Source: DASQPR01 sp963727415 (GTDB taxonomy: Bacteria > Actinomycetota > Actinomycetes > Mycobacteriales > Micromonosporaceae). From it: a stretch of DNA of 64,000 nucleotides. How positions within the stretch are numbered: position 1 is the first letter of the stretch; every line of letters starts with the position of its first letter. Shown piece by piece: positions 26,149-34,419 of this stretch. Location of the stretch: positions 744,001 to 808,000 of the forward strand of contig CAVSGF010000002.1 in NCBI GenBank assembly GCA_963727415.1. Direction: 5' to 3'. The position numbers were made by a program, and so were the translations under genes. The notes under the pieces are model-generated. The model did no database searches. It saw nothing but the letters and a program-made list of their open reading frames with translations, and was not told the origin of the DNA.

Positions 26149-27266
26149 CCGATCTCGAAGCCCAACTCAGCCGCATCCGCGGGCACGTTCCGCCGAAAGC
26201 CCACAACGCGCGCACCATTGCCGCCCTCAGCGCCAATCCTGGATGCGGCCGGCGCGCCCTGCTGGATGCCGCCGGTGTGGACAAACCGCGGCTCGCGCTG
26301 CACGCGGGGTTCCCGGCCCGGGTCGGGCAGTCCGTGTTCGCGATCACTCGCGGTAACGCGTTCGAGGCGCAGGTCAAGGCGAATGGCTGTGCCGAGCTGC
26401 TGCGACTCCTGCGAGAGCGGCTCGACCTGCCGTTGACCGAGGTCTCCTACGCCGACCTGGAGATCGTCGGGGGGAACGAAAGCCTCGCGGTGCGGCACGC
26501 CCGCACCCGTACGCTTCTCGGTGAGGTGGCCTCCGGAACGGAGGCGGGCACACTCTTCGACCACCCGCTGCTGCAGATAGAGGTGGGCGGGCGTGCCGCT
26601 TATCTCGAGCCGGACCTGATCGCCTTCCAGCTCGCCGGCCGGTTCCACGTCGTCGAGGTCAAGTCCTTCGCAATCATCGACGGTCAGGCCGACGGCGGGA
26701 AGGTCGCGGCGGCGGTGACCCAGGCCGCGGTGTACGTGCTGGCTCTGCGCGCGCTGCTCTCCGAACTCGGTTACCCGCCCGGCGCCGTGGCCGACGAGAT
26801 CGTGCTCGTCTGCCCGGAGAACTTCTCCAACCGTCCCACCGCGGACCTCGTCGACGTGCGCAAGCAGCTGACCGTGCTCCGGCGCCAGCTGTCCCGGCTG
26901 GAACGCATCGACGTACTGGCGGCGGCCAATGTCGACCTGACCTTCGACCTCGACCTCGACGACGCGGGCGTACCGCAGCGTCCGGTCACCGAGATCGTCG
27001 AATCGCTGCACCGCGTGCCCGCGCGGTACTCGCCGGAGTGCCTGGACACCTGCGAGATGGCGTACTTCTGCCGAGACGAGGCGCGCGACGACACCGCCGC
27101 TCTCGGCCGGTCGGTGCGCGAGGACCTCGGCGGTGTCGAGAGCATCGCGTCCGCGCTCGGGCTCGCCGACGGCACCCGCGCAGCGGCCGCCGATCAGTCC
27201 GAGGCCGCCGAACTGCTGCGCACCGCCGCCCGGCTGCGCCACGAGTGCCTGGCCGGCGCCGAGTGA
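26145..27266 (+). CDS. Fe-S cluster PD-(D/E)XK nuclease (Cas4/AddB/Dna2-like)
   Basis: 373 aa. The nuclease core is clear: Glu74 (GNAFEAQV), Asp157 (YLEPDLIAF), then Glu171 and Lys173 in HVVEVKSF, and the QxxxY motif at Gln193-Tyr197 (TQAAVYVL). Cys34 (NPGCGRR) and a C-terminal trio, Cys299, Cys303 and Cys309 in CLDTCEMAYFC, have the split 1+3 arrangement that binds a 4Fe-4S cluster in Cas4, AddB and Dna2. Expected activity: metal-dependent exonuclease or flap nuclease on single-stranded DNA ends. No cas gene or CRISPR is near. Coupled by 4-bp overlaps to the genes on both sides. Confidence 0.88.
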   Translation: MTDLEAQLSRIRGHVPPKAHNARTIAALSANPGCGRRALLDAAGVDKPRLALHAGFPARVGQSVFAITRGNAFEAQVKANGCAELLRLLRERLDLPLTEVSYADLEIVGGNESLAVRHARTRTLLGEVASGTEAGTLFDHPLLQIEVGGRAAYLEPDLIAFQLAGRFHVVEVKSFAIIDGQADGGKVAAAVTQAAVYVLALRALLSELGYPPGAVADEIVLVCPENFSNRPTADLVDVRKQLTVLRRQLSRLERIDVLAAANVDLTFDLDLDDAGVPQRPVTEIVESLHRVPARYSPECLDTCEMAYFCRDEARDDTAALGRSVREDLGGVESIASALGLADGTRAAAADQSEAAELLRTAARLRHECLAGAE

Positions 27267-28711
27267 GCACGCTGACGTCACTGGCTCGCGCCGAGGCGGT
27301 ACGTGCCGGCGTCGCCCAGCCGATCACCACGGTCCGCCACGTGCACGTACACGAGCGGCCGCTCGTGCTCATCCCGCTGACTCTCGCCGGCGAGGCGAAC
27401 GCGCCGCTCGCGGCGATGGTCGGCGACGACCGGGAACGGCCACATCTGCTCGTCGTGCCCCAGCCGCGCAACCGCGACATGCGCTTCGCCTTCGCCGCCG
27501 AACTCGCCGTTCACCTCGTCTCGTACCTCAATGCCTTCACCACGGATGTCGAGGCGGTCGCGGCCGACCGCGGCAAACAGATCCGGGTTCGCTACTCCGA
27601 AGCACCACAGCTTCTGGTGCCCAACCGGGGTGGTCTCGGCTTCGTGAAGCTGTTCGGGCGCTCGACCCGGTTCCGCCGCACTGACGGCGAGTACGCGGTC
27701 GATCCGCTCGTACCCGATCTGGGCCGCTGGCTGACGTTTCTCGCCGAACGCGCCGAACACCCCGGATCGAGCCTGCTGCTCGCGGCGACCGACCTGCTCG
27801 CCATGCACTGGGCCACCGGGCAGAGCACGGTCGAGGACCAGAATCTGGCCGCGTTGGCCGGCTGGATCGATCCGCCCGCCGGACTGACCGGCCCGGAGGC
27901 CGCGGCGGCGGCCGAAGATCCGCTGACTTGGCCGCCGGCCGGCCCGGCCACGGACCCGAGTTTCGACAACGAAGTCCTGGCGCGGCTCATCGAAGCCGCC
28001 GACCTCCCGAGCCTGGAGAAGGCGCTGGCCGGCCAGCTTGAGCCGACGTGGTCGGTGATGTGGCGCGCGATCGACCTGGTGCGAGACCTACCGCCCGGTG
28101 CCACGGTCGCCCGCCGGTGGGACGAGGACAAGGATGCGTACACCAATCATGTGACCTACCTGCGTGACGGCGGCGTACCGCAGCCGCGCCGCGACAGCGC
28201 GGTCGCCGCCGCCGGGCGGCTCAACCGGTTGGAGCGTGCCCAGGCGGCGTACGAAGCTCAGCGCGCATTCGACGATCCGCTGGTGATGGCCGAGTACCGC
28301 CTGACCGGCGAGGCGTTCGTCGGCACCGTCACCGCGGCGGAGCCGGGCCGCATCGTCGGCGAGGGCCGAGGTCGCAAGCTGCGCCCGCTGATCACCGTCT
28401 CCACCGACGATCCGGTACGCGTACCGGTCGGCGCGGCACTGGTCTGCCCGGACCGGCCCGGCCAGAAGGCCACGGTCCTCGCCGTCGACGGCGGTGTGGT
28501 GCTGGAACTCGCCGGAGGCATGGGGCGCTCTCTCACGCCCGATCCCGGGACCATGCCGGGTGTGGGGGAACAAGTCGCGTACTCCAGCATCACCGACGGC
28601 TACCAGCCGGCGGCGACGTTCCCGGCCCGGGAAGACACCCCGTGGACACACGGCGGCCCGCCCCCCGAGTTCGTGCCTTCCGACGACGACGCACACGAGG
28701 AATGGTCATGA
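27263..28711 (+). CDS. Unknown protein in the nuclease-helicase operon
   Basis: 482 aa from GTG 27263, which overlaps the nuclease stop as GTGA. No signal, membrane segment or nucleotide motif. A mixed alpha/beta N-terminal half (HVHVHERPLVLIPLTLAGE and LLVVPQPRNRDMRFAFAAEL) is followed by a helical middle. The C-terminal part has short beta repeats (FVGTVTAAEPGRIVGEGR, then VLAVDGGVVLELAGGMG) that look like small barrel domains, a common nucleic-acid-binding shape. The acidic tail overlaps the helicase start. I do not recognise the family; tight coupling suggests a subunit of the same complex. Confidence 0.82.
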   Translation: MSTLTSLARAEAVRAGVAQPITTVRHVHVHERPLVLIPLTLAGEANAPLAAMVGDDRERPHLLVVPQPRNRDMRFAFAAELAVHLVSYLNAFTTDVEAVAADRGKQIRVRYSEAPQLLVPNRGGLGFVKLFGRSTRFRRTDGEYAVDPLVPDLGRWLTFLAERAEHPGSSLLLAATDLLAMHWATGQSTVEDQNLAALAGWIDPPAGLTGPEAAAAAEDPLTWPPAGPATDPSFDNEVLARLIEAADLPSLEKALAGQLEPTWSVMWRAIDLVRDLPPGATVARRWDEDKDAYTNHVTYLRDGGVPQPRRDSAVAAAGRLNRLERAQAAYEAQRAFDDPLVMAEYRLTGEAFVGTVTAAEPGRIVGEGRGRKLRPLITVSTDDPVRVPVGAALVCPDRPGQKATVLAVDGGVVLELAGGMGRSLTPDPGTMPGVGEQVAYSSITDGYQPAATFPAREDTPWTHGGPPPEFVPSDDDAHEEWS

Positions 28712-30003
28712 GCGCGGACATCCTGGGCGCGGTCCTCGCGGACCTGCGCGGCGGCGACCATCCCGGCGTCGTCGTCGACTCGCCGCCCGGTGCGGGCAAG
28801 TCCACCCTCGTCGTCCGTGCCGCGCTCGACATCAGCGCCTCCGGCGATCCGCTCATCGTCATCGCGCAGACCAACGAGCAGGTCGATGACCTCGTGGTGC
28901 GGCTGGCGGAGCAGGCGCCCGACCTCGCGATCGGCCGTATCTCCGCTCAGGACTACCAGCCGTCGCGCCGCATCCTTGGCCATCCGAATGTCACCGTGGC
29001 CTCGAAGATCCCGGATCTGGCCGGGGCGCGCGTCATCGTCGGCACCGCGGCGAAGTGGGCCACGATCACCGACCGGACCTGGCCGTGGGCGATCGTCGAC
29101 GAGGCCTACCAGATGCGCTCGGACATGATGCTGCGCATCGCGAACCGGTTCGAGCGCGCCCTGTTCGTCGGCGACCCGGGCCAGCTCGACCCGTTCTCCA
29201 CCGTCGACATCGACCGGTGGATCGGCTTGACCTGGGATCCGATGCAGAGCGCCGTCGCGGTCCTGCTCCGCCACAACGATCTGCCGGTGTACCGGCTGCC
29301 GGTGTCATGGCGCCTTCCGCCGGCCGCGGTGCCGGTTGTGGCCGAGGCGTTCTATCCGTTCACCGGCTTCGACGCGGGTACGTCGCCGGGCCAGCGTCGC
29401 CTGTCGTTCACGACCCGCGCCCTCGGCTCCGGGCCGCTGGACCGGACCGTCGAGCTTGCCGCCGAGACCGGCTGGGCGTTGCACGAGTTGCCGACACGGC
29501 ATGCCGTGCGCACCGACGCCGAGGCCGCCCGGGCGTGTGCGGATCTGGCGGTACGGCTGCTGCAGCGGGGCGCCACCGCCCAGTCCGAGCGCTCGCCACA
29601 TCCGACGCCGGTGACCGCCGACCGGATCGCGATCGGGGCCGCGCATCGGGACCAGGTCGCGGCGATCCGGTCGTACCTTCCTCCGTCGTGCGACGGCGTC
29701 ACCGTGGATACCGCGAACCGGTTGCAGGGGCGGGAGTACGACGCGACCATCGTGCTACATCCGCTGTCCGGCCGCCGCGACGCGACCGCGTTCCATCTGG
29801 AGGCCGGGCGGCTGTGCGTCCTGACGTCGCGGCATCGGCACGCGTGCATCGTGGTGGCGCGGGCCGGGATTCCGGAGTTGCTGGACGCGCATCCGTCGAC
29901 CGAGCCGGTGCACCTGAACGTGCCCGCGAAGTTCCCGGACGGCTGGGAAGCCAACCACGCCGTCATGGCGCACCTGGCCTCCCATCGAGTCCCAGCTCCG
30001 TAG
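28708..30003 (+). CDS. Superfamily 1 helicase (Upf1/Dna2-like)
   Basis: 431 aa. Motif I is SPPGAGKST (Lys31), motif II IVDEAYQM, motif III FVGDPGQLDPF, motif IV region PVSWRLPPAAVPV, motif V VDTANRLQGREYDATIVLHP and motif VI LCVLTSRHRHACIVVAR. This is the AAA_11/AAA_12 arrangement of Upf1- and Dna2-type helicases and is short, with few insertions. Start ATG 28708 overlaps the previous stop (ATGA). With the Fe-S nuclease two genes upstream, the pair resembles a Dna2 enzyme split into separate subunits. Confidence 0.88.
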   Translation: MSADILGAVLADLRGGDHPGVVVDSPPGAGKSTLVVRAALDISASGDPLIVIAQTNEQVDDLVVRLAEQAPDLAIGRISAQDYQPSRRILGHPNVTVASKIPDLAGARVIVGTAAKWATITDRTWPWAIVDEAYQMRSDMMLRIANRFERALFVGDPGQLDPFSTVDIDRWIGLTWDPMQSAVAVLLRHNDLPVYRLPVSWRLPPAAVPVVAEAFYPFTGFDAGTSPGQRRLSFTTRALGSGPLDRTVELAAETGWALHELPTRHAVRTDAEAARACADLAVRLLQRGATAQSERSPHPTPVTADRIAIGAAHRDQVAAIRSYLPPSCDGVTVDTANRLQGREYDATIVLHPLSGRRDATAFHLEAGRLCVLTSRHRHACIVVARAGIPELLDAHPSTEPVHLNVPAKFPDGWEANHAVMAHLASHRVPAP

Positions 30004-30111
30004 ACCGCTCACGTAAGGAGCTCGCCGTGCGTTCACCAGGACGGCACGATCGGCGATGGATACGCCCAGGCGGCGGCGTACTTCGGTGAGCAGGTTGGCG
30101 ATGACATCGAG

Positions 30112-30312
30112 ATGTACGCGGCGATCCATCGTCTTGCCTGTTATCGGGAATTCGCCTCGGACCTGCCAGCCGACGGCGGCGTGCCGATGCTGACCGAGCA
30201 GGTAGCGGCGCGGCGGAGGCGGATAACCCGGCAGCGCGAGAAGCCCACGGCGCTCTGCCCGACGTGCTTTACGGCCCTTCCCGCTACCGGCGTCTGCGAC
30301 TCATGCATGTAA
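30112..30312 (+). CDS. Small zinc-ribbon protein, possibly N-terminally frameshifted
   Basis: 66 aa from ATG 30112, ending in a Cys4 ribbon (CPTCFTALPATGVCDSCM). The same frame is open further upstream and looks coding (YAQAAAYFGEQVGDDIEM), but it has no start codon there. A strong aaggag site and GTG 30027 sit one frame away. One extra base just after that GTG would explain both facts. The true gene may therefore be 30027-30312 with a +1 indel. It directly follows the helicase and might be a last operon member. Its end overlaps, tail to tail, the broken gene on the other strand. Confidence 0.5.
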   Translation: MYAAIHRLACYREFASDLPADGGVPMLTEQVAARRRRITRQREKPTALCPTCFTALPATGVCDSCM

Positions 30313-30734
30313 TTCGGGCCGCCGTCGAGGCCGTCTGGCAATGCGTAGGGCGATCCGCCAGTTGTTCCGGTCGGTCTGGAACATCCGGTTCTTCGCCAGA
30401 GCAACGATCAGTGGAAACGTCACAAACGCCGCACCGAGCGCGATCAGCGGGCGAGCCCATGAGCCGCCGGCGCTGTCCCGCAACATCAACGCGTTGACCA
30501 TGAGAGTTCGATGGCGCTGATCGCCGCCGGGATCTGCCACAGGATAGCGTCGTAGTTGCGAATGTCGGCCCAGCATTCGGCCAGCTGCACGGTCAGGAGC
30601 TCGTGCGGATACGGCCGCGGCGCGGGTGTTCCATCGCCGGCACGTGAGGCGGCCGGGTCGACCGTCTCGTGCTCTGTGGGATGCCCTCGCGGAGTTGGCG
30701 CGGGTGGCTTGGCTGGGCGGTCCGGGCTGGTCAC
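30301..30734 (-). pseudogene. Frameshifted small membrane protein
   Basis: Two partial frames make one plausible protein. Frame A starts at 30734 with a Pro-rich cytoplasmic segment, then LAECWADIRNYDAILWQIPA and ISAIEL, and stops at 30486. Frame B takes up at about 30500 (MVNALMLRDSAGG, then membrane segment LIALGAAFVTFPLIVALA) and ends KNRMFQTDRNNWR... before 30301. A single shift near 30500 joins them. The family is not named with confidence. Decay or sequence error cannot be told apart. Confidence 0.6.
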
Positions 30735-31016
30735 GAGGCCCTTTCGGTCGGGGTGGGACCGCGTCCGCGCGATCCGGGCGTACGGGCCGGTCGCGCCCAG
30801 CGGTTCGAGGCGGACGATCGGTGATCGTAAATTGGCGTGTGGTCGAGATCAACACCTCGGCGGACAGTTGGTGCGGCTTCTGCCGCCGATCGCGGTCCGC
30901 GCCAGGCCTGCCGGCTCGGTCACACCCAGGCGGACGGCTCGCGAGACGGCACGTGTCACATCCGGCGCGGCTGCGGGGTCACATTGGTGACGCATACACC
31001 ATGTGAGGAGCTGATC

Positions 31017-31823
31017 GTGACGACACCAATCTTGATCACGGGCGGTACCGGCACGTTAGGACGGCTCGTCGTACCCCGGCTGCGCGATGCCGGTCAGGAT
31101 GTGCGGATTCTGAGCCGGACCGCACATCCGGCCGGCGACGGCGTCCAGTACGTGACCGGTGATCTCCAGACCGGAGACGGGATCGATCAGGCCGTCAGCG
31201 GCGTCGAGACGATCGTGCATTGCGCCGGGTCAGCGAAGGGGGACGAGGCCAAGGCCCGCAACCTGGTGCGGGCGGCCAGCCGATCGGGGGCCCGTCATCT
31301 CGTCTACATCTCGGTGGTCGGTGCCGAGCGCGTCCCGGTACGCGGCGTCCTCGACCGTGCCATGTTCGGCTACTTCGCTTCGAAGCGGGCCGCCGAACTG
31401 GTGATCGAGGGGTCTGGGATTCCGTTCACGACGTTGCGGGCCACCCAGTTCTACGACCTGATCTTGATCGTGGGACGGGCGATGGCGAAGCTGCCGGTGA
31501 TGCCGATCGCCGCCGGTTTCCGGTTTCAGCCGGTGGACACCGCCGATGTAGCGGACCGGCTGGCGCACCTGGCCCTTGGCGAGCCGGCCGGGCTGGTGCC
31601 CGATATCGCCGGGCCGAGGATCTACCCGATGGCCGACCTGATGCGCACCTACCTGGCCGCGGCCGGACGCCGTCGCCCGATCGTGTCACTGCCGATGCCC
31701 GGAGGCGCCGCGCGGGCGATCCGAGACGGAGCCAACCTCGCTCCCAGCGAGGCGGTGGGTCGGCGGACCTGGGAAGAGTTCCTGGCCGAGCGGGTCGGCA
31801 CGGCCGCCGCGCGGGCGCGCTGA
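31017..31823 (+). CDS. NmrA/SDR-like NAD(P)-binding protein
   Basis: 268 aa from GTG 31017, with gaggag at 31005-31010. The Rossmann motif is ILITGGTGTLGRLVVPRL at the N-terminus, followed by RILSRTAHP and the dehydrogenase-like VVGAERVP and FASKRAAELVI (YxxxK replaced by FASK, so Phe stands in place of the catalytic Tyr). Atypical SDRs of this kind often act as NAD(P) sensors or reductases of unknown substrate. It stands alone; the open frame extends further left, but the ribosome site fixes the start here. Confidence 0.88.
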   Translation: MTTPILITGGTGTLGRLVVPRLRDAGQDVRILSRTAHPAGDGVQYVTGDLQTGDGIDQAVSGVETIVHCAGSAKGDEAKARNLVRAASRSGARHLVYISVVGAERVPVRGVLDRAMFGYFASKRAAELVIEGSGIPFTTLRATQFYDLILIVGRAMAKLPVMPIAAGFRFQPVDTADVADRLAHLALGEPAGLVPDIAGPRIYPMADLMRTYLAAAGRRRPIVSLPMPGGAARAIRDGANLAPSEAVGRRTWEEFLAERVGTAAARAR

Positions 31824-31897
31824 CGACCTCGATGGTGGGTGGCCGACTCGCCGGTAACGCGTGTGGGGCGCCGCCGATGGTGTTCTGATCGGGTGGT

Positions 31898-32704
31898 ATG
31901 TCCTGGTTGCTGAGGGGGCGCCGCCGGTGGGTGATCGCCGGGCTGCTCGCGCTTGTGCTGGTGGCCGTGGTCGCGGTGGCCGTGGTCGCGGTGGCCTGGC
32001 CGCTGGCCCGGCGCTACAGCGGAGCGGCGCCGCCGCGGCAGTTCTATGAGACGGTACGGCTGGATCCGGCGCTCGCCGGCGAGTATCCGCGCGTGGTCGG
32101 CGTGGCCCACAACGCGGGCAACAACATCGGGACGCTGGAGGCCGCCCTGCGCCACCGGGCCGATGTGATCGAGATCGACGTGATCAGCGCGCGTGGCCGG
32201 CTGGTGGCGGGTCGCGATCAGCCGTGGGGGTGGCTGGCCCGGAAGGTGTTTCGCGGACCGACCCTGGCCGAAGCCTTCGCCCGAGCCTCGGTCACGGGCA
32301 CGGTCAAGCTCGACCTGAAGCAAACCGACCTGAGCTTCCTGAATGACCTGGTCGCCTTCGTCGCACCACGTACCGGCTCCACGGAGGTGATGATCTCCAG
32401 CCGCGATCCGAGTGCGTTGCGTTACCTGCACGACCGCCTGCCCGGCGTCACGATGCTGTTCAGCGTCGCGAGCCCCGAGGCGGTCGGCCGGCTGATGTCC
32501 GACCGTGCCCTTCAGGACATCGTCGGTGGTGCGTCGGTCTTCCAGGACCTCGTGACCGCGGGCCTGACCGAGTGGGCGCATCAGCACGGATTGCCGATCC
32601 TGGCGTGGACGGTCAATGACGGCCGGCGCCTGAACCAGCTGGTACGGCTGGGTGTCGATGGAATCACCACCGCGAATCTGGCCATCCTTCGGGCGCTCGG
32701 CTGA
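31898..32704 (+). CDS. Glycerophosphodiester phosphodiesterase-like membrane protein
   Basis: 268 aa. One N-terminal membrane anchor (VIAGLLALVLVAVVAVAVVA), then a GDPD-like TIM barrel: GVAHNAGNN, DVIEIDVISARGRL, VKLDLKQTD and the end ILAWTVND...GVDGITTANLAIL. GDPD enzymes need a His in AHRG and a second His in an HD pair. The first is kept (AHN), but the second position reads GRDQ, with Arg instead of His. Activity on glycerophosphodiesters is therefore doubtful. Start ATG 31898. Confidence 0.82.
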   Translation: MSWLLRGRRRWVIAGLLALVLVAVVAVAVVAVAWPLARRYSGAAPPRQFYETVRLDPALAGEYPRVVGVAHNAGNNIGTLEAALRHRADVIEIDVISARGRLVAGRDQPWGWLARKVFRGPTLAEAFARASVTGTVKLDLKQTDLSFLNDLVAFVAPRTGSTEVMISSRDPSALRYLHDRLPGVTMLFSVASPEAVGRLMSDRALQDIVGGASVFQDLVTAGLTEWAHQHGLPILAWTVNDGRRLNQLVRLGVDGITTANLAILRALG

Positions 32705-32818
32705 CGAGCTGGCGGGCGTTCTGGCTGGCGGGGCGCTCCGCAAGGCGCCGTGGGACGCAGCCGGCGGCCGAAGCGCTGCGCGGCTGAGGACGCGGCATGG
32801 CGGCCGACCGCGCCCGGC

Positions 32819-33355
32819 TCAGCCCGGCCAGCCGATCATGTCGAAGAACTCGTCGATCGCGGCCACCACCCGGCCGAGCACGGCGATCGTGTCGACCACC
32901 GGACCCGGGACGTTCAGGCCGTGGTCGGCGCCCTCGACTTCGAGCAGGTACGGCGAAATCCGGCGCGCCATGTCGCCGTCCCATAACGCGTCGGCGGTGC
33001 CACCAACGAGTAGGCACGGCGCCGAGGCACGTTGGATCGCATCCGGTATCCAGCCGAAGGTGAGCAGCGGCGTCAGCCAGACCGCTGGCAGGCCACGATC
33101 GGCGGCCAGTGCCGCCGCGTTGGTGCCGAGGGACTTGCCGATCAGCATCGGCGTACCAGAGCAGCGGTCGACGATCGGGGCGACGTCGCGGCAGACCCAG
33201 TCCTCGATCGCTGGGTCGATGGGGTCCGGCCGATCGGGTGACCAGTGGTGCCGGTGAATGGTGGTGCCGCGTCGCTCGGCGACGGCCGCCGCGTACAACA
33301 GCATCCCGGTATCCGGCCCGTACCGGCCGCCGGGGACCACGACCGCGTCAGCCAT
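32819..33355 (-). CDS. Small alpha/beta hydrolase
   Basis: 178 aa. A compact alpha/beta-hydrolase fold with nucleophile Ser in LIGKSLGTNA (GxSxG form), acid Asp in LLVGGTADALWDG and His in EGADHGLNVPG, so the triad is complete. No signal peptide. The substrate is not predictable; related small dienelactone-hydrolase-like proteins are esterases. Convergent with the GDPD-like gene. Confidence 0.88.
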   Translation of the reverse strand: MADAVVVPGGRYGPDTGMLLYAAAVAERRGTTIHRHHWSPDRPDPIDPAIEDWVCRDVAPIVDRCSGTPMLIGKSLGTNAAALAADRGLPAVWLTPLLTFGWIPDAIQRASAPCLLVGGTADALWDGDMARRISPYLLEVEGADHGLNVPGPVVDTIAVLGRVVAAIDEFFDMIGWPG

Positions 33356-33593
33356 TCCGCGACAGTACCGGCGATTCTCGGCTCGGGCTCGCCCGCGCTG
33401 CCCTCCCGGGTCGCACTCGAGGCTGGACTACCGGCAGCGGAGCGTGATGGGGCGCCGTTTCCGCGCTGACGGCCCCGCAACGGCCCGGCAGCGGCCCCGA
33501 TCACGAAACCCCTGGGCTTCGGCGGGTGTGTCCGGATGGCGTGGAGGCAGGCGCGGATGCACGAGCGCTGGAAAGGCCCGCGCTGGGAAATTG

Positions 33594-33667
33594 TGCCCCC
33601 GGTGGGAGTCGAACCCACACTGGCGGAGGTTTGAGCTCCGTGCCTCTGCCGATTGGGCTACGGGGAC
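33594..33667 (-). tRNA. tRNA with anticodon CAA (Leu codon UUG) but short variable loop
   Basis: 74-nt cloverleaf on the minus strand. The acceptor stem is GUCCCCG/CGGGGGC (one G-U pair), D-stem GCC/GGC, anticodon stem CGGAG/CUCCG with loop CUCAAAC, and T-stem GUGGG/CCCAC with loop UUCGACU. Discriminator A73; CCA is not encoded. The anticodon CAA means leucine, yet the variable loop has 5 nt, whereas bacterial tRNA-Leu normally carries a long class II arm. It lies 146 bases before the PdtaR gene on the opposite strand. Confidence 0.85.
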
Positions 33668-33813
33668 ATCGGCTGGGCTAGCGTACCTACTACTCTTGCG
33701 GACGGCGACATCGTATCGGGATGTGGCCGCGCGGCAACGGCGCGACGAGGCGCTACGGGTGGGTTCACGTGCTGGCAAGCCTGCATGAGCATGAGCACGA
33801 AGGAGTTGGGGCA

Positions 33814-34419
33814 GTGTCCGAAACGGCTGGAGCGGTCCGCCCGCGGGTGCTGATCGCCGAGGACGAGGCCCTGATCCGCCTCGATCTTGCCGAGATGCTG
33901 GTCGAAGAGGGTTACGACGTAGTGGGCGAGGCTGGCGACGGCGAGGTGGCTGTCCGCCTGGCCGAAGAACTCCGCCCCGATTTGTGCATTTTCGACATTA
34001 AAATGCCGGTCATGGACGGCCTTGCCGCGGCGGAGAAGATCGCCGACGCCCGGATCGCACCGGTCGTCATTCTGACCGCGTTCAGCCAGCGTGAATTGGT
34101 CGAGCGGGCCCGCCAGGCCGGGGCCATGGCCTATCTGGTCAAGCCCTTTCAGAAGAGCGATCTGGTTCCGGCGATCGAGATCGCCCTGTCGCGTTTCGCC
34201 GAGCTGGCCGCTCTGGAAGCCGAAGTCGCATCCCTTTCCGAGCGGATGGAAACCCGCAAGGTGGTGGAACGGGCCAAGGGCGAAATGATGAGCCGGTACT
34301 CGATGAGCGAACCGCAGGCCTTCAAGTGGATTCAGCGGACCGCCATGGATCATCGTCTCACCATGCGCGAGGTAGCCAACCGGATCTTGGCCGAAGCGGC
34401 CGAATCCGAGCTTCCCTAA
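33814..34419 (+). CDS. pdtaR: ANTAR-domain response regulator (PdtaR-like)
   Basis: 201 aa from GTG 33814 with aaggag eight bases upstream. The receiver domain has IAEDEALIRLDLAEML, phospho-Asp in LCIFDIKMPVMDG, Thr in VILTAFSQRE and Lys in YLVKPFQKSD. The C-terminal ANTAR domain (VVERAKGEMMSRYSMSEPQA, then IQRTAMDHRLTMREVANRIL) binds paired RNA hairpins and prevents transcription termination. Its partner kinase PdtaS is encoded elsewhere in known genomes and is not in this window. The position beside the tRNA and before liv genes and polA matches other actinobacteria, as I recall. Confidence 0.92.
   Translation: MSETAGAVRPRVLIAEDEALIRLDLAEMLVEEGYDVVGEAGDGEVAVRLAEELRPDLCIFDIKMPVMDGLAAAEKIADARIAPVVILTAFSQRELVERARQAGAMAYLVKPFQKSDLVPAIEIALSRFAELAALEAEVASLSERMETRKVVERAKGEMMSRYSMSEPQAFKWIQRTAMDHRLTMREVANRILAEAAESELP

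Noticed and set aside
26145..27266. Cas4 as part of a CRISPR locus
   Set aside because: No other cas gene or array in the window; the Fe-S nuclease is better read with the adjacent helicase.
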